Below, in pieces: positions 36,235 to 46,035 of a stretch of DNA of 64,000 nucleotides (position 1 is the stretch's first letter; each line of letters opens with the position of its first letter). The notes under the pieces are model-generated. The model worked only from the letters and a program-made list of their open reading frames with translations, made no database searches and was not told where the DNA came from. The DNA comes from Carboxylicivirga sp964602515 (GTDB lineage: Bacteria > Bacteroidota > Bacteroidia > Bacteroidales > Marinilabiliaceae), in NCBI GenBank assembly GCA_964602515.1, contig CAZRRJ010000003.1, positions 310,001 to 374,000 on the forward strand, in the 5' to 3' direction. The position numbers and the translations under genes were made by a program.

Positions 36235-39200
36235 TTATTCTATTACTTCATATTCCTGCTCAGACAAACGCTTGTATGAACTATAACGCCACTTCGCATT
36301 TTTCTCTGACTCAGCAAATAAAAGTTTTGCATCTTCAGGGAATGACTTGGCAAGAGCAGTATAACGTACCTCATTCATTAAGAAGCTCTGGAACTGATCC
36401 CACTTGGGAGGTTTTGAATCTAAAATAAACGGATTCTTACCTTCTTCTTCCAGCATTGGGTTATAACGGTATAAGTGCCAGTATCCACACTCAACCGCTG
36501 CTTTTCCTTCTGCCTGTGTTTTACCCATACCTGTTTTAAGGCCATGGGCAATACATGGCGAGTAAGCAATTATTAATGATGGCCCTGGGTATGCTTCTGC
36601 TTCTTTAAGCGCTTTAAAATATTGTGCCTGGTTTGCACCAATAGACACCTGTGCTACATAAACATAACCATAAGTAGTGGCCATTAAACCAAGATCTTTC
36701 TTACGGATACGCTTTCCTGATGCAGCAAACTTAGCTACAGCACCAACCGGTGTTGATTTAGATGACTGGCCTCCTGTATTAGAATATACTTCAGTATCCA
36801 TTACTAAGATATTTACATCCTGCCCTGAAGCAATAACATGATCAAGACCTCCGTAACCAATATCATAAGCCCATCCGTCACCACCAAATATCCAAACTGA
36901 TTTTTTAGATATATAATCTTTCAATGCCAATAGCTCTTTGGCAACTGGATGCGGTTCGTTTTCAAGAGCCGCAACTACAGCCTTTGTAGCAGGTGTATTT
37001 GCATTACCATTATCTTTTGTTTCAATCCATTTTTCAAAAGCAGCTTTAGTTTCTGCATTTACTTCGTTGATGGATCCGGTAATCTTAGCCTCTACACGGT
37101 CGCGAAGTTTATTCGCTCCAGTAGCCATTCCTAAACCAAATTCTGCGTTATCTTCAAATAATGAATTTGCCCAGGCTGGACCTTTTCCTTCGCTGTTAGC
37201 ACAATAAGGTGTAGCAGGAGCTGATCCACCATAAATAGAAGAACAACCTGTTGCATTGGCTACCATCATGCGGTCACCAAACAATTGTGTGATTAATTTG
37301 ATATATGGTGTTTCACCACAACCAGCACAAGCACCTGAGAACTCAAATAAAGGCTGGGCAAACTGAGAAGCTTTTACATTCATGTCTTTTGCCATGATGC
37401 TATCCTTAACAGCTACTTCTTCAATCATATAGTCCCAACGCTTCACTTCTTCTTGCTGTGTTTCAAGTGGCTTCATTTCAAGGGCTTTAGTCTTTGCAGG
37501 ACAAACATCTGCACAGTTACCACAACCAGTACAATCCAACGCACTCACCTGAATACGGTATTGTAAGCCATCAAACCCTTTACCATTTGCTTTTTTCGTT
37601 TCTGTTCCACCAGGAGCTCCTGCCAATTCTTTCTCATCCAATAAGAATGGACGAATAGCAGCGTGAGGACAAACATATGCACACTGGTTACACTGGATAC
37701 AGTTATCCATTTGCCACTCTGGAACATCAACCGCAATACCACGCTTTTCAAAAGCAGTTGTTCCTGCCGGTAAAGTTCCATCTTCGCGCCCTTTAAAGAT
37801 ACTAACAGGAAGGTCATCACCCTTTTGAGCATTTACAGGGAAAACAAAGTTTTTGATAAACTCAGGAGCTTTCTCGTTAGTTGGGAATACGACTTCTGCA
37901 GCTTCATTAGACCAGGATGCCGGAATAGCTATTTCAACAACCTTACCACCATTATCAACAGCTTCATAGTTCATATTTACGATGTTCTCACCTTTCTTTC
38001 CGAAAGTTTTAACAATCGCTTTTTTCATTTGTTCTACTGCCTGCTCGTAAGGAATTACTTCTGCAATTTTAAAGAATGCCGACTGCATAATAGTATTGGT
38101 ACGGTTACCCAAACCAATTTCTTTTGCAATATGCGTTGCATCAATGGTGTAAAACTTAATATTATGATCTGCAATATAACGCTTCACATAAGCCGGGATA
38201 TGAGTTTCCAGTTCGGCCTCTGACCATGAACAGTTTAAAAGGAATGTTCCACCATCTTTAAGACCTTTTAGCATATCATACATCTGCAAGTATGCCGGTA
38301 CGTGACAAGCCACAAAATCCGGTGTATTTACCAAATAAGGTGAACGGATTGGTGTATCGCCAAAACGAAGGTGAGAAATCGTAATACCACCTGACTTCTT
38401 TGAGTCATAAGCAAAATAAGCCTGAGCATATTTGTCTGTATTATCTCCAATAATTTTGATTGAGTTCTTATTAGCACCTACTGTACCATCAGAACCTAAG
38501 CCATAAAACTTACCTTCAAAAGTTCCTTCTGCAGCTAATGAGAATTCAGGCAACAACGGTAATGAAGAGAAAGTAACATCATCAACAATACCAACAGTGA
38601 ACTGATTCTTTGGCTCATCCTGCTTTAAGTTCTCAAATACACTAAGCATCATTGCTGGTGTTGTATCTTTTGAAGACAAACCATAACGACCACCAACAAC
38701 AATAGGTGCATTTTCTTTTCCATAAAATAAATCACGGATATCAAGGTATAATGGGTCGCCATTAGCTCCTGGTTCCTTAGTGCGATCAAGAACTGCAATT
38801 TTCTTAACTGACGCAGGAAATGCTTCGAAGAAGTATTTAGCTGAAAATGGACGATACAAATGTACAGCAATTAAACCAACTTTTTCACCTTTAGCTACAA
38901 GGTCGTCAATCACTTCTTTAATTGTATCAGTGATAGAACCCATTGCAACAATAATATTTTCAGCATCTTCAGCACCATAATAATCAAATGGACGATATTT
39001 ACGGCCTGTAATTTTGCTAATCTCATCCATATATTCAGCTACCATATCAGGTAGTGCATTGTAAAATGGGTTGGCAGCTTCACGCGCTTGAAAATAAATA
39101 TCTGGATTTTGAGCTGTACCACGTGTTACCGGACGCTCAGGGTTCAATGATGTATCACGAAATGCCTGAAGGGCTTTCTGATCAATTAATCCGGACAAAT

Positions 39201-39774
39201 CTTCCTGATCCATTACTTCAACTTTCTGAATCTCATGCGAAGTACGGAAACCATCAAAGAAGTGCATAAAAGGTACACGTGATTTGATTGATGTTAAGTG
39301 AGCAACACCAGCCAGATCCATTACTTCCTGAACAGAACCCGTTGCTAACATAGCAAAACCTGTCTGACGGGTTGACATCACATCTGAGTGGTCACCAAAA
39401 ATTGAAAGTGCCTGAGCTGCTAAACTACGAGCACTTACATGAAATACACACGGCAATAATTCACCAGCAATTTTGTACATGTTAGGAATCATTAATAATA
39501 ATCCCTGGGAAGCAGTAAAAGTAGTTGTTAATGCTCCTGCCTGTAATGATCCGTGTACCGCACCAGCAGCTCCTGCTTCTGACTGCATTTCTTCAACTTT
39601 CACTGTCTCTCCGAAAATATTTTTTCTTCCGGCAGCAGCCCACTCATCCACATTCTCCGCCATGTTTGACGATGGTGTGATGGGGTAAATAGCCGCCACT
39701 TCGCTAAACATATATGCAATATGTGCAGCTGCGTGGTTACCATCACACGTGATAAATTTTTTTTCTTTAGCCAT
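36235..39774 (-). CDS. nifJ: Pyruvate:ferredoxin (flavodoxin) oxidoreductase
   Basis: The 1179-residue single-chain enzyme is full length. The N-terminal domain begins FITCDGNHAAAHIAYMFSEV with AIYPITPSSNMAE. The gamma-type insert is central. Two 4Fe-4S sites follow at about 690-700 (CIQCNQCAYVCP) and 745-760 (CTGCGNCADVCP). The TPP domain has GACAGCGETPY and, near 966, GDGWAYDIGYGGLDHV with NTGGQSSKSTP. It oxidises pyruvate to acetyl-CoA and CO2 with reduced ferredoxin, the standard anaerobic route. An AGGAGT sits a few bases before the ATG. It has its own terminator. Confidence 0.98.
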   Translation of the reverse strand: MAKEKKFITCDGNHAAAHIAYMFSEVAAIYPITPSSNMAENVDEWAAAGRKNIFGETVKVEEMQSEAGAAGAVHGSLQAGALTTTFTASQGLLLMIPNMYKIAGELLPCVFHVSARSLAAQALSIFGDHSDVMSTRQTGFAMLATGSVQEVMDLAGVAHLTSIKSRVPFMHFFDGFRTSHEIQKVEVMDQEDLSGLIDQKALQAFRDTSLNPERPVTRGTAQNPDIYFQAREAANPFYNALPDMVAEYMDEISKITGRKYRPFDYYGAEDAENIIVAMGSITDTIKEVIDDLVAKGEKVGLIAVHLYRPFSAKYFFEAFPASVKKIAVLDRTKEPGANGDPLYLDIRDLFYGKENAPIVVGGRYGLSSKDTTPAMMLSVFENLKQDEPKNQFTVGIVDDVTFSSLPLLPEFSLAAEGTFEGKFYGLGSDGTVGANKNSIKIIGDNTDKYAQAYFAYDSKKSGGITISHLRFGDTPIRSPYLVNTPDFVACHVPAYLQMYDMLKGLKDGGTFLLNCSWSEAELETHIPAYVKRYIADHNIKFYTIDATHIAKEIGLGNRTNTIMQSAFFKIAEVIPYEQAVEQMKKAIVKTFGKKGENIVNMNYEAVDNGGKVVEIAIPASWSNEAAEVVFPTNEKAPEFIKNFVFPVNAQKGDDLPVSIFKGREDGTLPAGTTAFEKRGIAVDVPEWQMDNCIQCNQCAYVCPHAAIRPFLLDEKELAGAPGGTETKKANGKGFDGLQYRIQVSALDCTGCGNCADVCPAKTKALEMKPLETQQEEVKRWDYMIEEVAVKDSIMAKDMNVKASQFAQPLFEFSGACAGCGETPYIKLITQLFGDRMMVANATGCSSIYGGSAPATPYCANSEGKGPAWANSLFEDNAEFGLGMATGANKLRDRVEAKITGSINEVNAETKAAFEKWIETKDNGNANTPATKAVVAALENEPHPVAKELLALKDYISKKSVWIFGGDGWAYDIGYGGLDHVIASGQDVNILVMDTEVYSNTGGQSSKSTPVGAVAKFAASGKRIRKKDLGLMATTYGYVYVAQVSIGANQAQYFKALKEAEAYPGPSLIIAYSPCIAHGLKTGMGKTQAEGKAAVECGYWHLYRYNPMLEEEGKNPFILDSKPPKWDQFQSFLMNEVRYTALAKSFPEDAKLLFAESEKNAKWRYSSYKRLSEQEYEVIE

Positions 39775-39826
39775 TTTATATACTCCTAATAATTAATTGG
39801 TTATTTTAATTCTATCTGCATTCAAT

Positions 39827-40152
39827 TTATCCAAACGAAATAATCAAGCTGGTGACGTTAATGCTTGCAGGTTCAGTTTCTGGTAAATGATTGCTATCAT
39901 TTATAAACCTCTTAAACTTCTCAAATTATAATTATCCTCAAAAACAAAATCAGCTCCGTCTATTTCAACTCTTATTTCCTTAGCTCTAGCAATTCCTGCC
40001 ACATTTAATTTACAACCCGGTGTTCTTGTACCAATTTCAATATTTCCATTTCTCCAAATGAAGTCGTCTGAATTACTATCTCCATTCCATTGTTGACCAT
40101 AAGTTGTTAATGATATTATTAACACTATAGCAATCAATAATAGTTTTTCCAT
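39827..40152 (-). pseudogene. Decayed exported tail-fibre-like gene
   Basis: The intact start MEKLLLIAIVLIISLTTYGQ is a signal peptide. Then come FIWRNGNIEIGTRTPGCKL and NVAGIARAKEIRV, the typical NGN(V/I)GIGT-P-KL-V-G--(R)AKEI pattern of Bacteroidota tail-fibre-like exported proteins, and DFVFEDNYNLRSL. The frame ends early (TAA 39901-39903), but a shifted frame continues FINDSNHLPETEPASI to TAA at 39827-39829, matching the usual next block (EVEKFI...NHLPEIPS). About ten bases appear to be missing at the junction. It is much shorter than intact relatives. Confidence 0.65.
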
Positions 40153-40178
40153 TCCATCTCATTTAAGTAATTTATAAA

Positions 40179-41354
40179 CTAGTACAAAAAGCCAAATAAC
40201 CATAATGGTATTTGTTGCTTTTCACCCACTTCTAATAGTTCGTGTGCCAGATATTCATTCTCGCCTAAACTCTTACTACTTAAGGCATCACTACCAATAA
40301 AAAAATCAAGTTGCTTGTTAACCTTAAAATCTCCTTTCTTACTAATATCAACCTGGTTACGATAAGCTACCTGATTTAAAAAGAAGGTTCGGTTCATATT
40401 TCTTTGATCAACCTCCCCCCGCGTTACTGAATAATAAACGTTAGGATTCTGAATATATATCATTGAAGGTTTCTTTGCCGACTCACTATCTTCAAAAAGC
40501 ATATTGATTAAGCGTCCGTTTTTAAGGTAGTTCAGATAATTCATTACCGTTGCTCTTGATGTTTCAATCTCTTGACTTAAACGACTTACATTAGGCTGCA
40601 ATGGTGCCGCTTTAGCAATAGAATACAACAATTTACGCAATTTGGGTAAATACTTCAATTCGATTTGCTCCAGGTAACTAATATCAATCTCAAGAATAAG
40701 GTTAACGTTCTTAATTACATTCTCTGAATAATTTCTTTTCTCAAGAAAAAAGGGATAATAACCGTGTTCAAGATAATCGCTAAAGTAAGCCAAAGGGCGC
40801 ACTTTACTTGTTATCTCTTTGCTTATTTTTTCATGGCTGATTAAAATTTCATCTAATGAATATGATGGAAAATTATTTCCTGTTGCCAGATTTAAATTTT
40901 CGCGAAATGAAAACCCATCAATACGATAAACTGTAACACAATCTTTCAGATCCTCATTCTTATCCATTAAACGCATTACTGCTGAACCACAAAAAACAAT
41001 CTTCAGATCCTGAAAGTTATCATAGCAATAACGTAATTCTTTCGACCAATTGGGGTATTTATAAACCTGATCAAGTAACAGAGTTTTACCACCCTTCTTA
41101 CGAAACTCATCAGCAAATGAAATAATTGATCGTTCGGTAAAGTAAAGGTTATTTAAGTTAACGTAAAGGCAACTTTTATCAAATCCAAAATGTGTTTTGG
41201 CATAATCCAGTAAAAAGGTCGTCTTACCAACGCCACGGGCACCTTTAATTCCTATCAAACGATGGCTCCAGTCAATTTCATTCATTAACTCACGCCTTAC
41301 AGGTGATTCTAAATGCTCTAACAGATATTTATGAGTTTCAAAAAATGATTGCAT
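40179..41354 (-). CDS. AAA-family ATPase with DUF4143 domain
   Basis: The 391-residue protein shows Walker A GARGVGKTT (38-46), a Walker B-like KTLLLDQV (90-97, with Gln where Glu is usual) and a sensor-like FCGSA (121-125). The C-terminal half fits DUF4143: winged-helix-like SRLSQEIETSRATVMNYLNYL then a restriction-like region ending AHELLEVGEKQQIPLWLF. Proteins of this type are common in Bacteroidota with unknown roles. A good Bacteroidota-type promoter lies just upstream (41373-41405). The missing Walker B Glu may reduce hydrolysis. Confidence 0.87.
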   Translation of the reverse strand: MQSFFETHKYLLEHLESPVRRELMNEIDWSHRLIGIKGARGVGKTTFLLDYAKTHFGFDKSCLYVNLNNLYFTERSIISFADEFRKKGGKTLLLDQVYKYPNWSKELRYCYDNFQDLKIVFCGSAVMRLMDKNEDLKDCVTVYRIDGFSFRENLNLATGNNFPSYSLDEILISHEKISKEITSKVRPLAYFSDYLEHGYYPFFLEKRNYSENVIKNVNLILEIDISYLEQIELKYLPKLRKLLYSIAKAAPLQPNVSRLSQEIETSRATVMNYLNYLKNGRLINMLFEDSESAKKPSMIYIQNPNVYYSVTRGEVDQRNMNRTFFLNQVAYRNQVDISKKGDFKVNKQLDFFIGSDALSSKSLGENEYLAHELLEVGEKQQIPLWLFGFLY

Positions 41355-41372
41355 TCTTTTAGATTATATTTA

Positions 41373-41405
41373 CAAATCTAAAATCTTATTCATAACAATT
41401 GCAAA
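41373..41405 (-). promoter_or_regulatory. Bacteroidota-type promoter of the AAA/DUF4143 gene
   Basis: On the minus strand TTTG (41402-41405) and TAGATTTG (41373-41380) match the -33 TTTG / -7 TAnnTTTG consensus with a 21-base spacer. The start codon lies 18 bases after the -7 box, so the leader would be short. Confidence 0.7.
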
Positions 41406-41946
41406 CTCAACATTACAATTTTGACAAACTCCTGCTATTTATAATTAATAAAAATAAACAAGCCAACACTTTCATTTTGAAGATTTAATTAAAGAATTCT
41501 TTCCATATTAATAGTTGATATTTTTCTTTAATTAAGCTTCTATATTTGTTTTTATTCTCATTTTCTATAACTTAAAACGCTCACAAAACAATAATCTCTT
41601 CAAAATAATAATGACCTTTAACAGGCTTATAGTTCACTATTTTTTTTTAATAGAACAGTTAAAACCAGCTTCTGTATTAACCTAGGTAAAAATAATAGAG
41701 TAATACTTCTGATGCCTGCTTATAAGTTACGTAACAATCTATCAAACAACACGACAAAACCAACGTAACTCACTGTAATTTATAACGATTAAACTTACAT
41801 TAAAATCACACAACTACCTTTATTAAGGTATTTATTTGTGCCTTTGTGCCCCTTTAGTGTTTCATATTCTGTTTACAATCTTGCCACAAATATTCTAATT
41901 ATCTAAAGTTATGCCAACCCAATAGCATACGACTTACTTTAACGAG
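41406..41946. other. Intergenic region with no gene seen
   Basis: Very AT-rich and without a coding-looking frame. I found no strong hairpin after the TonB receptor stop at 41947. Confidence 0.5.
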
Positions 41947-44298
41947 CTAAAATTCGAGTCGATAGCTAAAGAACGGATAAATCATGGTTATACCATAACT
42001 AACAACTTCTTGTTGTTTAAAATCGTAAGCCCAACCAAATACCTCTTCTTGCATTAATATATTTTTACCTTGTAATATTATTATATGCGATACTTTCTCA
42101 CAGTTAATACGGTAGTTTACCGCTAAATCAATAAATACTTTATTATTCTCCTGCCACTCAAAAGCCCTGCTTTCATCTAATACAACCATTTCTAATGCCT
42201 GAGACTGTTCTTGATCAGGTGGTGTAAAACGGTTGCCCCCCATAAAGGTAATCTTGCCATTTACATTCAGTAAATTATTCTCCCGCACTTTCCATTCCTT
42301 ACCACCAAGCAGGTTAAGCACTATATTTCGGTTATACGAGGTATTTCGTTCAATGCCATCGCCTCCTTTATATTTTGAGTCAAAAAATGAACCTGTCAGC
42401 ATATAATAATAACCATTTTTCATGTAACGTTCTATGGTTAAATCGAGCCCTATATTAGTACCTGTTCCTTCATTTACAAAAGCATTTTCAAAATACATAT
42501 CCCACTCATAATTTACCAGGGATTCTGAACTACCCGGCAAAACAGGCACATCGTATAAACGCTGATAATAGGGTTCAAGTTTAACACTAATATTTTCTGA
42601 TACACGCCAGTCATATGAAAAAACAAAATGATCAGCTTTAGTCACTTTCAGATCAGGATTGAGATAGGCGCCTGTATCATTTTGTGCCAGATAAAAACGC
42701 AGAGGTTCTAAACGGCTATGCCTGCCATAAGCAAGACTAAAAGAATGCTTAGGAATAAATCGCCAGGTTAAGCCTAAGCGCGGTTCGGGTATAACTTCCT
42801 CATTGAGCCCAAAATAAGATACATTAAGTCCTGCATTAATATCAAATGTTGGACGAACACGTAATTTACTTTGTGTATACATTTGCATTTGATACGAATT
42901 GCCACGTTGATCTGCAATACGAATCAATTCATCATATATACCCGGATCCGGGTTACCTTTAATATCCAAATCGAAGCTTAAATTGGTGTACGTTACTCCT
43001 GTCCGGTTAGTATGACGTTTGCCAAGTTTATAATTAAGGTATGAGCTAAGTATTAAACGGTAGTTTCTCTCGTTATGGTCGGCAATTGGAACAATTGATC
43101 CATTGCGCTGTAACTGGTCGCTTACATTACTAAATCCATCGTAAGTGCCTACAAGTGATGAAAACATGTAGGTATTATTGCTTAGGTTAATACGGTGATT
43201 CAATCCTCCGGCAGCAATATCTGAACCTGTATCGTATTTATTATTATCCCATGAAGTTTCCCATTCTGCATGATCTTCAGCCGGATCAAAGCCTACACTG
43301 CTAGTTCCTCCAATACCCCAAACGGAGAAGGTTCCCGCTTTTTTAGCTGGCAAATGTACTTTAAAACTTAAATCCTGATAGCTTGGTAATCCAACATCTA
43401 TATCGGCCAATTGCCCAACCAGTCCCATGGTTGAATAACGATAATTAAACAGGTATGAGGCTTCACTACCTTTCTTAAAAGGCCCCTCTGAACTGATATC
43501 AATACCCTGACTTCCGATCTGAAAAGCTGATTCCCGCTTATCTTTATTTCCTTTTCTCAATTTCATATCAAATACGCCAGACATGGCATTGCCGTACTCA
43601 GCAGGGAAAGCACCCGTAAAAAAATCGGAATTATCTAACATATTAACACTAAATACCGTTTCAATTCCTCCCCCGTTATTAATACCATTAAGATGATTGG
43701 GTGCTGGTATTTCAACGCCTTCCAAACGCCACTGTATACCTTTGGGTGCGTTACCCCTTACCACAATAGCATTATCATTTACCCCTTCGGCCATACTTAC
43801 TCCAGCAAAAGATCCTGCCAAACGTGAAGGATCATTCCACCCTCCTGCAAACCGTCCGGCTTCTTCTACTGTAAAAGATCGTGCCGATAAGGTTGCCATA
43901 TTATTTTGTGCCTTATCTTTTCGTTGTTGCGGCTTAATCACCACTTCGCTTAATTGGAGAAACGTTTCTTTTATTGATACATTAAGTACGACTTCTTTGC
44001 CGGAACCAACCAATACTTCGGATAAAACAACTGGCTCGTACCCTAAAAAACTCACTTGTATAGTATATCTTCCAACAGGAACATTTTCAATAATAAAGTA
44101 ACCATCTATATCTGTTATGGTACCTTTTTGCGGATTACTTTCTACAATTACAACATTTACACCCGGAATACTTATTTCTGAGTCAGCATCAACAACCCTT
44201 CCTTTAACCGTTTGAACCGGCACCTGGGAAATACCATCATTTGTATAAAAAAATAAAATTAACATGTACACCAGAAGTACAGACTTTAACTTCACCAT
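41947..44298 (-). CDS. TonB-dependent receptor with carboxypeptidase-regulatory-like domain
   Basis: The 783-residue protein begins with a signal peptide (about 1-25, ending DGISQ). A carboxypeptidase D regulatory-like beta-sandwich follows (about 28-115: VKGRVVDADSEISIPGVNV, GTITDIDGYFIIENVPVGRY, IQVSFLGYEPV). The plug covers about 125-235 (VRGNAPKGIQWRLEGVEIP, GAFPAEYGNAMSGVFDMKL), and the rest is an outer-membrane beta-barrel. It imports a substrate across the outer membrane with TonB energy. There is no SusD partner next to it, so it is not a classical SusC/D pair. The upstream AraC gene on the same strand may regulate it. Confidence 0.93.
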   Translation of the reverse strand: MVKLKSVLLVYMLILFFYTNDGISQVPVQTVKGRVVDADSEISIPGVNVVIVESNPQKGTITDIDGYFIIENVPVGRYTIQVSFLGYEPVVLSEVLVGSGKEVVLNVSIKETFLQLSEVVIKPQQRKDKAQNNMATLSARSFTVEEAGRFAGGWNDPSRLAGSFAGVSMAEGVNDNAIVVRGNAPKGIQWRLEGVEIPAPNHLNGINNGGGIETVFSVNMLDNSDFFTGAFPAEYGNAMSGVFDMKLRKGNKDKRESAFQIGSQGIDISSEGPFKKGSEASYLFNYRYSTMGLVGQLADIDVGLPSYQDLSFKVHLPAKKAGTFSVWGIGGTSSVGFDPAEDHAEWETSWDNNKYDTGSDIAAGGLNHRINLSNNTYMFSSLVGTYDGFSNVSDQLQRNGSIVPIADHNERNYRLILSSYLNYKLGKRHTNRTGVTYTNLSFDLDIKGNPDPGIYDELIRIADQRGNSYQMQMYTQSKLRVRPTFDINAGLNVSYFGLNEEVIPEPRLGLTWRFIPKHSFSLAYGRHSRLEPLRFYLAQNDTGAYLNPDLKVTKADHFVFSYDWRVSENISVKLEPYYQRLYDVPVLPGSSESLVNYEWDMYFENAFVNEGTGTNIGLDLTIERYMKNGYYYMLTGSFFDSKYKGGDGIERNTSYNRNIVLNLLGGKEWKVRENNLLNVNGKITFMGGNRFTPPDQEQSQALEMVVLDESRAFEWQENNKVFIDLAVNYRINCEKVSHIIILQGKNILMQEEVFGWAYDFKQQEVVSYGITMIYPFFSYRLEF

Positions 44299-44434
44299 CT
44301 TTTGTTAAGTTTTGATTAAATATTCTGCTTACAAAAGTAGAGTAAAGAATTGTACTCCGGGTTCAGTATTACAAACACGAACCTACTTACATACAGCTGG
44401 TTTTAAGTATATTAGACAATATACATGTAAGTTA

Positions 44435-45526
44435 TTATAAAGCAGAACCTGCTTTTTTATATTCCGAAGGTGTTAGATCTGTCATTTTCTTAAATGTTGT
44501 ATTAAATGCTGTTTTAGAGCTAAAACCTGATTCAAAAGCAACACCAAGTATCGACAATTTATCATTCCTGCTATCTGTAAGCATTTTTTTAGCCTTTTCA
44601 ACCCTAAAACGGTTAACAAACTGGAAGAAGTTTTCGTTATAACCACGATTTATAATATAAGATAACTGGTGAGAAGTTATTTGTAGTTGTTTGGCTAATT
44701 TAACCAAGTTAAGATCACTATCAAGATAAAGCTCCTGATCCTGCATTAATTCATTAAGTGAGACTTTTACTTCCTGTAACATTTCGTCTGAAACCAATTG
44801 CCGCTTGGGCTCATCCGATTTCCCAGTATCATTTAAGCCTGTAAGCTCATTATTACCTTTCTCATCCAGCAGAAATATTTCATTTTGTTTTAAAGCATTA
44901 TATGCAATAAAAAACACAATAACCAATACTACTACATTCATAAACACATTTAACGGTAACTCAAAAAAGATAAGGTTAAAAATGCCTATACCAACCGTTA
45001 ACACAAAAATGGCGTATATAATATATTTCAGCCAATTAAGGTTTATTTCTTGTGTTGATGATGCAAATTGCTGTATATCCTTTTGGTGTTTCCTAATTTT
45101 AAATAATGAATAAATAGTATAGTAAAACGCATTAGTAAGAATTAAAGCAAGCTGTATGGGATAATATGCCCCTTCATACTTTTGGTTAAATACCAAAACA
45201 ATCAAATATAAAGGTGGTAACAACAAGTGTTTTAAGCTTTTTTTACCAAAATGATACCCCGGATCAGTAAAATAACTAATACTTATAAAAAAGACTACTG
45301 GTGTAAAAAACTGTAGCATGCCAATTGGTACAATAGCATTAATTTGTGTTTTTACACCTGCAACTATAAAGATAAGTTCATCACCCCAATACGAAGCCCA
45401 CAAAAATAAAAAAAGCCCAAACCACCTGTTAGCTCTAACATTTACTTTTAATGGATTTGAAATAAGTATAAAGGAGAGCAAAAAGAGTGCACCAAAAATT
45501 AGTACTTCTATCAATTTTATAATCAT
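44435..45526 (-). CDS. Membrane-anchored AraC family regulator
   Basis: Residues 1 to about 215 carry six to seven hydrophobic helices. The C-terminal 100 residues are an AraC DNA-binding domain with two helix-turn-helix units: LVKLAKQLQITSHQLSYIIN and LGVAFESGFSSKTAFNTTFKK. This arrangement (membrane sensor fused to HTH_18) is frequent in Bacteroidota. It lies 136 bases before the TonB receptor on the same strand and may sense an envelope signal and control that gene (inference). Confidence 0.9.
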   Translation of the reverse strand: MIIKLIEVLIFGALFLLSFILISNPLKVNVRANRWFGLFLFLWASYWGDELIFIVAGVKTQINAIVPIGMLQFFTPVVFFISISYFTDPGYHFGKKSLKHLLLPPLYLIVLVFNQKYEGAYYPIQLALILTNAFYYTIYSLFKIRKHQKDIQQFASSTQEINLNWLKYIIYAIFVLTVGIGIFNLIFFELPLNVFMNVVVLVIVFFIAYNALKQNEIFLLDEKGNNELTGLNDTGKSDEPKRQLVSDEMLQEVKVSLNELMQDQELYLDSDLNLVKLAKQLQITSHQLSYIINRGYNENFFQFVNRFRVEKAKKMLTDSRNDKLSILGVAFESGFSSKTAFNTTFKKMTDLTPSEYKKAGSAL

Positions 45527-46035
45527 AGGGTTGCCGTTTCAAGTTTAGAACATCGGATAAATATACAAAATAATAAACTGAGGTTAGTCTTAAATTCTAC
45601 AACACAAACAACAATAAACAACTGATTTACAGAGAAAACAATTAAAATACAATAAATCATTATGAGAAACATCAACGCTTTAGTCCAGGAATTATTCCAC
45701 GCATGAGTTATTCACTTACCTGCAACTCTGCAGAACGTAGCATCAGAAGATTTAAGCCATTTTTTCTCCTTTTTTTATTAAAATACTAATCCTCAGTTAC
45801 CTTTTAGGCCATTACCAGTATTTTCCCGCTTAATAAGTGAGTATATGTTTATCTTTTTAAACAATTGTAGCACCTCTCTTCAGTTTAGTTAAGCTATTTT
45901 TACCTTCGTAAATTGATATAAATTATGAAACGCACATATAAATTTAATTCTCTGATTTACACAGAGCCCCGGCAGTTATCGGGTATTAAATTTATTTGTG
46001 AGTTCCATCTGACCATTGAAAATAAATTTTAACAG
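45527..46035. other. Divergent intergenic region between the araC-type and beta-mannosidase genes
   Basis: No gene was found. TACCTTCG near 45901-45908 resembles a -7 box for the plus-strand beta-mannosidase gene, but the -33 element is weak. The region is AT-rich throughout. Confidence 0.4.

Noticed and set aside
43697..44101. Plus-strand open frame of 134 codons
   Set aside because: Antisense shadow of the TonB receptor plug, where codon bias keeps the opposite frame open.
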